Source: Bradyrhizobium sp. (GTDB lineage Bacteria > Pseudomonadota > Alphaproteobacteria > Rhizobiales > Xanthobacteraceae). From it: a stretch of 64,000 nt of DNA. Positions 16,298-25,960 of this stretch are shown here, piece by piece. The stretch spans positions 62,001 to 126,000 of the forward strand of contig NZ_JACRMG010000009.1 in assembly GCF_016219575.1 (NCBI RefSeq), given 5' to 3'. Under the pieces are notes generated by a model. It saw only the letters and a program-made list of their open reading frames with translations. It made no database searches and was not told the DNA's origin. Position 1 is the first letter of the stretch; each line of letters begins with the position of its first letter. Made by a program: the position numbers and the translations under genes.

Positions 16298-16813
16298 ATG
16301 ACAGATCGAACCGACGTCGCGCGGGGACGCGACATCGTTGCGCGCTGGTGTGGACTTGCCGAGCAACGACTGGACTATCTCACCGAACTGTACGAGACCG
16401 GCCGCTGGCGCCGCTATCACGGCGAGCGCGACTTTCTCGAGAATATCCGCGAGGCCAAGAGCGCGGTCGAGGCCTGGCGCGGCTTGTTGAATTGCGAGGC
16501 CACGCCGGACAACTGGCCGGTGGACCTTTCCTGGATCGGCCGCCGCAGCTCCGTTCCGCAGGCGAAGCGCGGAGTGCCGGTTGAGCCCATTGTCGCCGTC
16601 GTCGCGCAACTGGCGGAGCTTCCGGTGACGCCATCGGTGAGCGTAGTGCCTGATGATGCTGCCGAAGCCGAGCCCGTGCTCGCCGCCGAGACGGCGGAGG
16701 CGTCCGGGGAGAGCGCCCTCGACAAGACGCTGGCGCTGACGCTCGACATCGTCGGGATGACCGAGCGCTACCCGCTGCTGCCCAACGCGTTCCAGCCGTC
16801 GGAAAAGAATTAG
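16298..16813 (+). CDS. TIGR03809-type hypothetical protein
   Basis: The 171-residue protein is soluble, with an Arg/Glu-rich helical N-terminal half (RWRRYHGERDFLENIREAK, for example) and an Ala/Pro/Glu-rich C-terminal half. It matches my memory of the small TIGR03809 family, always found beside the TIGR03808 Tat-exported repeat protein. Here the TIGR03808 gene is convergent and the two stop codons overlap (TTAG). I chose ATG 16298, since the longer frame from 15920 runs through the terminator. Function is unknown. Confidence 0.75.
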   Translation: MTDRTDVARGRDIVARWCGLAEQRLDYLTELYETGRWRRYHGERDFLENIREAKSAVEAWRGLLNCEATPDNWPVDLSWIGRRSSVPQAKRGVPVEPIVAVVAQLAELPVTPSVSVVPDDAAEAEPVLAAETAEASGESALDKTLALTLDIVGMTERYPLLPNAFQPSEKN

Positions 16814-18180
16814 CGCCGCACCGAATTCGGGCCGACCGCCACCTGCGCATAGCGCTGCGCGCCGTCGGCGGCCAGATCCGTCGTGATCGGGCGGGCATGG
16901 TCGAGGCCGACTACGGCGCCGCGCGGCGCTTCCGCAATCATGTTGCTGTGGACCAGCGCGGTGCCGGCGCCCGGCACGACCGAGATGCCGATGCCGACAA
17001 AGCTGTTGCGGATGACGTTGCCGGTGATGGCGACGTCGCGCAGGTACTTGCCCCAGCCGGCGATGATGCCGAAGGCCGGCGCATTCTCGATCACGTTGCC
17101 GGTGACGGAGGTATCCGCCTCGACATAGATGCCGATGCCGGCATCGTCGTCCGGCGCGGTGCCGATCGGACGCTTTGGCACGAGGTTGCGGATGATGTTG
17201 CCCTGGACCACGGCGATGCGGCCGCCCTCGTTGAAATTGCAGACGGAGACGCCGAGCGCCGCGCCGTCGACGGTGTTGTTGGCGATGATGGCGCCCTCGA
17301 AGGCAAACTCCGAATAGAGCGCGACCTCGCGGACATTGCTGACGCTGTTGCCCGATATCTGGATGTTGGAGGCGGAATTGCCGCGCACCGCGGAGTAGTC
17401 GCAATTCCTGATGCGATTGCCGCGCACGATAACGTTGCCGGCGCGGAAGGCGTTGATGGCATTGCCGTACTGGCCGGAGCCGCCGGGCCCGGCCTTGATG
17501 TCCTCGATGCGGTTGTCGAGCACGAGCGTGCCGTCGTCGCCGATGGCCGTGCGCAGGATCTCGATGCCGTTGTCGTTGGTGCCGAGGATCGTGTTGCGCG
17601 ACACGATCAGGCCGAGCGCGTCGAAGGAGACCACGGCGGTGGTGGCGATGTTCGTGAAGATGTTGCCCGAGATGTCGCCGGAAACCTGCTCGAACCAGAT
17701 GCCGTTGCCGCCGCTGGCCGCGATATCGCAATCGGCGATGCGGATGTCGCGCCCGCCGAGGCAATGCACCAGGCCGCGCCGCTGCGGCAGCGGAATGCTG
17801 CCGCCGTCGAGCGTGATGCCGGTGAGGCCGACGCGTCCGGCGCCTTCGCCGAGCAGCATGGATGCGCCGCCGGTGAAGACGAGTTTTGTTGCGCCACGCA
17901 CGCCGACGAGTTGCGAGCCGTTTTGCAGGCGCAGCATGCCGGTGCGGTAGACGCCGGGCGGCAGCGCCAGCGGCATCTGCGCGCGCGCGGCCTCATCGAT
18001 GGCACGCTGAAGGGCGCGGGTCTGGTCATCGGGGCTGCCGGGCCTGACGCCGTATTGCGTGGCGTCGCGGCCGAGCGTGGAGGTGAGGGGCGCCGCACGC
18101 GCCGGCTCGGGCGCCATCGCCAGCGCGCCGGCGAGCCCGGCGGCCGAGGCACCCATGAGATGGCGGCGGTTGACGTCCAT
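16810..18180 (-). CDS. Tat-exported parallel beta-helix protein (TIGR03808-type)
   Basis: The 456-residue protein opens with a twin-arginine signal (NRRHLMGASAAGLAGALA). A pectate-lyase-like parallel beta-helix follows, built of short repeats with the pattern GNxIRN / SGNSVSN / ITGNVIRNS. Such repeats usually form extracellular or periplasmic solenoids that bind or cleave polysaccharide. I see no clear lyase catalytic set. ATG 18178-18180 gives MDVNRRHL; an upstream GTG could add four residues. The family is linked genetically to TIGR03809, encoded convergently here. The substrate is unknown. Confidence 0.82.
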   Translation of the reverse strand: MDVNRRHLMGASAAGLAGALAMAPEPARAAPLTSTLGRDATQYGVRPGSPDDQTRALQRAIDEAARAQMPLALPPGVYRTGMLRLQNGSQLVGVRGATKLVFTGGASMLLGEGAGRVGLTGITLDGGSIPLPQRRGLVHCLGGRDIRIADCDIAASGGNGIWFEQVSGDISGNIFTNIATTAVVSFDALGLIVSRNTILGTNDNGIEILRTAIGDDGTLVLDNRIEDIKAGPGGSGQYGNAINAFRAGNVIVRGNRIRNCDYSAVRGNSASNIQISGNSVSNVREVALYSEFAFEGAIIANNTVDGAALGVSVCNFNEGGRIAVVQGNIIRNLVPKRPIGTAPDDDAGIGIYVEADTSVTGNVIENAPAFGIIAGWGKYLRDVAITGNVIRNSFVGIGISVVPGAGTALVHSNMIAEAPRGAVVGLDHARPITTDLAADGAQRYAQVAVGPNSVRR

Positions 18181-18267
18181 GAAATTCACGTAGCGCAGAA
18201 ATGCGGCACGGCATGGTGAACGCGCGCGGGGAACGGCGGGATGTTTGGGGGTAGGGTTAATGGGCTG

Positions 18268-18343
18268 CGTAGGGCGCATTAGCGTAGCGTAATGCGCCGC
18301 CCGGAAAAGAATTGGCGGATTACGCTTCGCTAATCCGCCCTAC
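18268..18343. repeat. Paired interspersed hairpins
   Basis: Two hairpins are adjacent. GCGCATTA (18274-18281) pairs with TAATGCGC (18290-18297), and GGCGGATTA (18314-18322) pairs with TAATCCGCC (18331-18339). GTAGGGCG and CGCCCTAC bracket the outside. This is the GGCGGATTAGCGAAGCG type of Bradyrhizobium intergenic repeat. The right hairpin overlaps the end of the pyroglutamyl-peptidase gene and supplies its stop codon. Confidence 0.85.
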
Positions 18344-18982
18344 CAGTTCCGCCTGGCGCGCCTGCTTCACCACCTCCATCAGCATGGCCTCACCGGCATC
18401 GACCAGCTCCTCCAGGGTGATGCGGCCGGCGCCCTTGCGCAGCGATGCGCCGCGCGCGAGCAGGGGAATGTGGATGAAGGCTGCGAGCTGCAGTTGGTCG
18501 TCGGTATTGACGGACTCGATCGCCCGCCAGCTCAGATAGTTGCAGAGATAGGCGCCGGCGTCGCGCGAGGGGCGGGCGTCGATGCCGGTGGCGCACGCGG
18601 CGCGCAGGAGCTTTGCGGTGTGCGGACCGAACGTCAGGGCATCCGGCCCGAGGCCGATCGATCCCTTGCGCACGCGGGTTTGCGCGGCGTCCGGCCACAG
18701 CATGGTCACGGCATTGCGCGCGCGGGTCTCGATGCGGACATGGGCGGTGCGCCCGGCGAGGCCGAACATCAACAGCGCTTGCGGGCGCAGCTTCGCCAGC
18801 AGCTTTGGCAGCTCCTGGTCGACCGCGCGATAGGTCACGGGAAAGATGTGGCTCGAGAGCTCGACATCTGCCAGCGCCGGGCGGCGCAGCCGCGTCAAGC
18901 GCGCCACCAGCGGCTGGGTGGGATTCGATGGCGCGCCCGGGAACGGGCCGAAGCCGGTGATGAGGACGCGCAGGCCGCTCAC
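18320..18982 (-). CDS. pcp: Pyroglutamyl-peptidase I (peptidase C15)
   Basis: The protein of about 220 residues has the C15 fold signature ITGFGPFPGAPSNPT at its start. The nucleophile cysteine is in GAYLCNYLSW, and the catalytic histidine is in AAFIHIP; the family glutamate region is also present. It removes N-terminal pyroglutamate from peptides in the cytosol. GTG 18980-18982 overlaps the MeaB stop (GTGA), which fixes the start and shows translational coupling. The last residues, GRISEA, are encoded by the interspersed repeat, so the natural C-terminus may have been replaced. Confidence 0.9.
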   Translation of the reverse strand: MSGLRVLITGFGPFPGAPSNPTQPLVARLTRLRRPALADVELSSHIFPVTYRAVDQELPKLLAKLRPQALLMFGLAGRTAHVRIETRARNAVTMLWPDAAQTRVRKGSIGLGPDALTFGPHTAKLLRAACATGIDARPSRDAGAYLCNYLSWRAIESVNTDDQLQLAAFIHIPLLARGASLRKGAGRITLEELVDAGEAMLMEVVKQARQAELVGRISEA

Positions 18983-19968
18983 CTCAGCCACTCCGCGATC
19001 TGCTCGGCGGCGACTGCCGGCGTCATCCGGCCGTCGGCGACCTCCGCCTCGGTCTTCCTCACCTTGGCGCGGATCGTGGCATCCGAGCGCAGGCGGGCCA
19101 TCATGCGGCCCTCCAGCATCGACCACATCCACTTGACCTGCTGCTCGCGCCGCCGCGCCGCGAACTCGCCGGAGGCGTTCATCGCGGTGCGATGGTCGAG
19201 CACTTTCTGCCAGAGTTCGGCGATGCCGCTGCCGGTCAGCGCCGAATAGGTCACGACCGGCGGATGCCAGTGCTCCGAGCGGGGGGTGAGGATATGCAGC
19301 GCGCTGCGATATTCGGCGGCGGCCATGGTGGCGCGCTTGATGTTGTCGCCGTCGGCCTTGTTGATCGCGATCATGTCGGCGAGCTCGACGAGGCCCTTCT
19401 TGATGCCCTGCAACTCGTCGCCGGCGCCCGGCAGCATCAGCGCCAGGAAGAAGTCGGTCATGTCGTAGACTGCGGTCTCGGACTGGCCGATGCCGACGGT
19501 CTCGACCAGCACGACGTCGAAGCCGGCCGCCTCGCACAAGAGCATCGCCTCGCGGGTCTTGGCGGCGACGCCGCCGAGCGTTCCGGAGGACGGCGAGGGG
19601 CGGATGAAGGCGCGATCAGAGACCGCGAGCTGCGCCATCCGTGTCTTGTCGCCGAGGATCGAGCCGCCGGTGCGCGCCGAGGAAGGATCCACCGCCAGCA
19701 CCGCGACCTTGTGGCCTTGCCCGATCAGGTACATGCCGAGCGCATCGATGGTGGTGGATTTTCCGACTCCGGGCGAGCCGGTGATGCCGACCCGCACCGC
19801 CTTGCCGGTGGCGGGCAGCAGCGCCTGCACCAGCTCGCGCGCGGAGGCTTGATGGTCGGCGCGCCGGCTCTCGATCAGCGTAATCGCGCGCGCCAGCGCC
19901 GCGCGGCTGCCCGATCGCAGCTCCCTGGCCAATGCCTTCGTGTCGAGGGGAATCTTCTTGGGAACCAT
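18979..19968 (-). CDS. meaB: MeaB-type GTPase, methylmalonyl-CoA mutase chaperone
   Basis: The 329-residue protein is a G3E GTPase. The P-loop is GSPGVGKST, switch region VDPSSARTGGSILGDKTRM is diagnostic for the MeaB/ArgK family, VETVGIGQSE carries the next motif and NKAD the base-specificity motif. MeaB protects and reloads the B12 cofactor of methylmalonyl-CoA mutase, whose two subunits are encoded upstream on the same strand. It lies 50 bp after TctA and overlaps pcp by 4 bp. ATG 19966-19968 gives MVPKKIPL. Confidence 0.95.
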   Translation of the reverse strand: MVPKKIPLDTKALARELRSGSRAALARAITLIESRRADHQASARELVQALLPATGKAVRVGITGSPGVGKSTTIDALGMYLIGQGHKVAVLAVDPSSARTGGSILGDKTRMAQLAVSDRAFIRPSPSSGTLGGVAAKTREAMLLCEAAGFDVVLVETVGIGQSETAVYDMTDFFLALMLPGAGDELQGIKKGLVELADMIAINKADGDNIKRATMAAAEYRSALHILTPRSEHWHPPVVTYSALTGSGIAELWQKVLDHRTAMNASGEFAARRREQQVKWMWSMLEGRMMARLRSDATIRAKVRKTEAEVADGRMTPAVAAEQIAEWLR

Positions 19969-20018
19969 GCCCTGCTTTACAACGGCCGGGCGGGGCAGGC
20001 GAGAGCCCGCGCCTGCTA

Positions 20019-21533
20019 TCAACGAGGTGTTGTTGCAGCGGCGGCCGTCCGGGGTTTCAACCTCCGCCACAGCCAGACGGCTACCGGCCAGATGAACGCA
20101 CCGATTGCCATCGAGGCCAGGATCGCCGAGATCGGCCGGTCGAAGAAGGGCAAAATGCTGCCGTCGGACTTGATCAGCGAGGTGACGAAGGCCTGCTCCA
20201 CCATCGTGCCCATGACGATGCCGAGCACCATCGCCGCGACCGGGTAGCCGTTGGCTTCCATCACATAGCCGATCACCCCGAAGGCAGCGACGGTGACGAC
20301 CCCGAACAGGTTGTTGCCGATCGCGAACGATCCGACCGCACAGCACAGCATGATTACGGGCATCACCGTGGAGCGCGGCGCGCGCAGCACGTAGCTGGCA
20401 AGCCGGATCATCACGATGCCGAGCGGGATCATCATGATGTTGGCGATGATGAACAACAAATAGATGGCGTACATGCTCGACGCCTTTTCGGTGAACAGCG
20501 TCGGTCCGGGATTGAGCCCCTTCATGTAGAGCACGCCGATCGCGATCGCCGCGATGGTGTCGCCGGGAATGCCGAACAGCAGCGACGGCACCCAGCCAGA
20601 GGCGACGCTGGCATTGTTGCTGGCGCCGGCCTCGACCAGGCCCTCGACATGGCCGGTGCCGAATTTTTCCGGCTCCTTCGAGAAACGCTTCGACATCGCG
20701 TAGGAGACCCATGCCGCCATGTCGGCGCCGGCGCCCGGCAGCACGCCGATGATGATGCCGATGATGTTGCCGCGCGTCATCTGCCACTGATACTTCTTGG
20801 TGAGCGTCCACTGGCCCGCCAGGATGCTTCCGAACTTGCGCCGCGGGATCGGCGGCGGCTCCGGCGTCAGCATGGCGCGCATCACCTGCGCCACGGCAAA
20901 CACGCCGACCAGCGCCGGGATCGGCTCGATGCCGCCGAGGAGATCGGTCACTCCGAACGTGAAGCGCGGCACGCCGCCGGGGTTCTCGATGCCGATGCAG
21001 GAAACCAGCAGGCCGAGGAACATTCCGGCGATCGCCTTCACCGGCGAGGAGCGCGCCACCAGCGTCGCGCACATCAGGCCGAGCAGCGCCAGCCAGAAAT
21101 ATTCGAAGGTCGAGAACGACAGCGCGATCTCGGCGAGCGGCGGGGCGAGGATCATCAGCGACAGCGTGCCGGCGATGCCGCCGACGGCGGAGAACCAGAC
21201 GCCGGCGCCGAGCGCCAGCTCCGCCTCGCCCTTGCGCGTCATGGCATAGGCTTCGTCGGCATAGGCGGCGGAAGCGGGGGTGCCGGGGATGCGCAACAGC
21301 GCGCCGGGAATATCGCCGGAGAAGATCGCCATCGAGGAGGCCGCCACGATGGTGGCGATCGCGGCGATCGGCGAGAGATAGAAGGTGACGGGTACCAGCA
21401 GCGCGGTCGCCATCGTCGCCGACAGGCCGGGCAGCGATCCGATCACGAGCCCGTAGACCGATGCCGCCAGCATCGCGATGATGACTTCCCAGGTGGTGAT
21501 GAGGTTGAAGGCCTGGATCAGGGTGTTGAGCAT
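20019..21533 (-). CDS. tctA: Tripartite tricarboxylate transporter, large permease TctA
   Basis: The protein has 504 residues, the usual length of TctA, with about 11-12 membrane spans. The N-terminal GLVIGSLPGLSATMATALLVPVTF segment and the internal repeat ending GVLPGAGADMAAW are family hallmarks: twin glycine-rich PGL/PGA loops that form the transport site. It forms the channel with TctB (3 bp upstream) and receives substrate from the periplasmic TctC. Placement in the mutase locus hints at a C3-C6 carboxylate such as methylmalonate, succinate or a tricarboxylate, but the substrate cannot be read from sequence. Confidence 0.94.
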   Translation of the reverse strand: MLNTLIQAFNLITTWEVIIAMLAASVYGLVIGSLPGLSATMATALLVPVTFYLSPIAAIATIVAASSMAIFSGDIPGALLRIPGTPASAAYADEAYAMTRKGEAELALGAGVWFSAVGGIAGTLSLMILAPPLAEIALSFSTFEYFWLALLGLMCATLVARSSPVKAIAGMFLGLLVSCIGIENPGGVPRFTFGVTDLLGGIEPIPALVGVFAVAQVMRAMLTPEPPPIPRRKFGSILAGQWTLTKKYQWQMTRGNIIGIIIGVLPGAGADMAAWVSYAMSKRFSKEPEKFGTGHVEGLVEAGASNNASVASGWVPSLLFGIPGDTIAAIAIGVLYMKGLNPGPTLFTEKASSMYAIYLLFIIANIMMIPLGIVMIRLASYVLRAPRSTVMPVIMLCCAVGSFAIGNNLFGVVTVAAFGVIGYVMEANGYPVAAMVLGIVMGTMVEQAFVTSLIKSDGSILPFFDRPISAILASMAIGAFIWPVAVWLWRRLKPRTAAAATTPR

Positions 21534-21536
21534 GTC

Positions 21537-22022
21537 TCACCAGGGCATGGGCAGGAGGCCGATGGGCAGCGGCACGCGCAGGAGCTTGCTGAAGATCAGG
21601 TGGATCGCGATCGGTGCCAGCACGGTGAGGGGAAGCGCCAGCTTCCAGCGGGCGCCGAGCGCCGTCGCCGTCACATAGACGATGAGCGCGGCGGTGAGGA
21701 TGAAGCCCAACCGGTCGGCGACGAAGACATAGAGCAACAGTAGCGCCGGCGGCAGCAGCGCACGCAGCCCGTAGAGCTTGCCGCGCGGCGCCGGGGCCTC
21801 GCCCCCTTCATAGGGAACGATCTCTTCCTCTTCCTCGAAGGAGTGGCCGATCCCGAAGGCGATGGCGAGCCCGCACAGCAACAGCCCGATCCCGATCACC
21901 AGCGGAAACACATTGGGACCGACCGGCTGGCCCGGCACGGGTGGAAGCCGCCAGCCGCCGAAGGCGGCCGCCGCGCCGAGGCCAACGAGAAACAATCCCG
22001 TGACGCGATCGGGAAGACGCAT
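21537..22022 (-). CDS. tctB: Tripartite tricarboxylate transporter, small permease TctB
   Basis: The 161-residue protein has four hydrophobic segments and a charged EEEEE loop in the middle, the normal plan of TctB. The second segment carries the GPNVFPLVIGIGLLLCG pattern typical of the family. It lies 3 bp before TctA and 39 bp after TctC on the same strand. It assembles with TctA in the inner membrane. Confidence 0.9.
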   Translation of the reverse strand: MRLPDRVTGLFLVGLGAAAAFGGWRLPPVPGQPVGPNVFPLVIGIGLLLCGLAIAFGIGHSFEEEEEIVPYEGGEAPAPRGKLYGLRALLPPALLLLYVFVADRLGFILTAALIVYVTATALGARWKLALPLTVLAPIAIHLIFSKLLRVPLPIGLLPMPW

Positions 22023-22061
22023 GAACGAGCCCCGCCTGCTTTCGAGCTAACTCGGGACCTG

Positions 22062-23054
22062 TCAGGCCTTGGAAAGGCCGGCCGCCTTCATCGCCACGCC
22101 CATCGCGGCGTCGCCCTTGTCCATGAAGGCAGCGAACTGGGCCGCATCGCCCCACACGGTTCCGAAGCCGCGATTGGCCATGAACTCCTTGAACTCCTTG
22201 GAGTCGAAAACCTTCTTGAGCGAAGCGGTGAGCTTTGTTGAAACGTCGGCGGGCAGGCCCTTGGGACCCGCGATGCCGCGCCAGGCGCCGGTCGAATAGT
22301 CTATGCCCATCGCCTCCTTCAGCGTCGGCACGTCGGGGAAGACCGGATTTCGCGCCGGCGCCATGATGGCGAGGCTGCGCGCCTTGCCGGCTTCGATGAT
22401 GGCGCGCGCCTCCGGCACCGAGCAGGTGGTGAGGTCGAGGCCGCCGGCCGCGAGATCCTGCATGGCGGGCGCGGCGCCGTTGGACGGCACCCAGGCAACA
22501 TGGTTGGCGGCCAGTCCCATCGCCTGCAGCCAGCCGACCAGCGCGAGATGCCAGATGCCGCCCTGGCCCGTGCCCGAGGCCTTGAACTTGCCGGCCGGCG
22601 CGGCCTTGATGGCGTCGGCGAGTTCCTTCACCGTCTTGTAGGGCGAGGTGGAGGAGACCTGGATGCCGGGCGGATCCTCGTTCATCAGCGCGAGCGGCGT
22701 ATAGCTCTTCGGCCCGAGCTCGGTCAGCCCCTGCCAGTGCATCATCGAGATTTCCACCGTCAGCATGCCGATGGTGTAGCCGTCGGGTGCGGCGGTTGCG
22801 ATCGCGGAATGGCCGACCACGCCGGAACCGCCGGTGCGGTTGACCACGTTGAAGGGCTGGCCGAGATCCTTTTCCAGCAGCGCCGCAACAATGCGCGCGG
22901 TCGCATCGGTGCCGCCGCCTGCGCCCCAGGGCACGATCACGGTTACCGGACGAGCGGGGTAGGCCTGCGCCGATGCGGGCTTGAGACCGAGGCCGGCGAC
23001 GGCGGCTGCGGCGGCAGTGGAAGCCGCGAAAGCGCGGCGCGTAATGTTGGGCAT
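22062..23054 (-). CDS. tctC: Tripartite tricarboxylate transporter substrate-binding protein TctC
   Basis: The protein has 330 residues. The N-terminus TRRAFAASTAAAAAVAGLGL ends in a signal cleavage site (SAQA) and carries a twin arginine, so export may be by Tat. The mature part begins with YPARPVTVIVPWGAGGGTDATAR, the diagnostic opening of the Bug/TctC superfamily, and keeps the later ligand-loop pattern. It binds a carboxylate in the periplasm. A 238-bp gap separates its start from the mutase large-subunit stop, so the transporter may have its own promoter. Confidence 0.94.
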   Translation of the reverse strand: MPNITRRAFAASTAAAAAVAGLGLKPASAQAYPARPVTVIVPWGAGGGTDATARIVAALLEKDLGQPFNVVNRTGGSGVVGHSAIATAAPDGYTIGMLTVEISMMHWQGLTELGPKSYTPLALMNEDPPGIQVSSTSPYKTVKELADAIKAAPAGKFKASGTGQGGIWHLALVGWLQAMGLAANHVAWVPSNGAAPAMQDLAAGGLDLTTCSVPEARAIIEAGKARSLAIMAPARNPVFPDVPTLKEAMGIDYSTGAWRGIAGPKGLPADVSTKLTASLKKVFDSKEFKEFMANRGFGTVWGDAAQFAAFMDKGDAAMGVAMKAAGLSKA

Positions 23055-23292
23055 GTTGTTCCTCCCGCGGCGCCGGTGAAGTCCGGCGCTCTTATGGCGC
23101 GGGCATTCTAGGCAAGTTTGCGCCGCGGTCGCAAGGCGAGGAAGTGTCGCCAGCCCTGCGCATTGGGCAGCGCCCCATCGATGTCAGTGCATTCGGAAAT
23201 CGCGCGGGTTGCGCGCATTGCCAGCACTATGATCGCAATCATTTTCGTGAACGAGAGGACGCTAGATCGTCGCTTCGCTTGAGGCAGCGGAA

Positions 23293-25452
<2,160 letters not shown>

Positions 25453-25495
25453 GGCCTATCCATTATAGCACGGCCGGGCGCTTCGGCCCGGCGTT

Positions 25496-25960
25496 TCAGT
25501 CATGGTCGGGATGCTGGTGGCTCCTGATGGTCGCCATCTTCTCCGGCCCGTAGTTCTGCTGGGTGGTCTGGCTCGGCAGATTGGCGATGCCGACCACCCA
25601 GCCGAGGCGGGATTCGGTGCCGAATTGCCGGGTCGGGATCACCCGGTCGGGGCGGTCGAAATTGCCGGTCAGGATCTCGATATTGGGTCCGTCGATCAGG
25701 CGGTAACTGAGCGGCGTGCCGCAGGCGGCGCAGAAGTCGCGTAGCGCAATGGAGGAGGACTGGAACGTGGCCGGCTTGCCGCGCGTCCAGGCGAAATCGG
25801 CATGCGCGATGTCGGCAAACGAGGCGAACGGCGCACCGGTCGCCTTCTGGCACATCCGGCAATGGCATATGCTGATGCGCTTCGGCGTCGCCGCCACCGC
25901 AAAGCGGATGGCGCCGCACTGGCAGCCGCCGGTCAAAACGGGTTTTGCCGTATCCGTCAT
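25496..25960 (-). CDS. GFA-family zinc protein (glutathione-dependent formaldehyde-activating-like)
   Basis: The 154-residue protein has the full cysteine pattern of the GFA/DUF636 fold: C13-x-C15 (GGCQCGAIRF), C32-x-C34-xx-C37 (CHCRMC) and C77-xx-C80 (FCAACG). It should bind structural and catalytic zinc and act on glutathione adducts or another thiol substrate; most family members have no proven reaction. Its ATG overlaps the mutA stop by 4 bp, and mutB follows 43 bp later, so it is embedded in the mutase operon. That placement is unusual and may mean only hitch-hiking. Confidence 0.9.
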   Translation of the reverse strand: MTDTAKPVLTGGCQCGAIRFAVAATPKRISICHCRMCQKATGAPFASFADIAHADFAWTRGKPATFQSSSIALRDFCAACGTPLSYRLIDGPNIEILTGNFDRPDRVIPTRQFGTESRLGWVVGIANLPSQTTQQNYGPEKMATIRSHQHPDHD

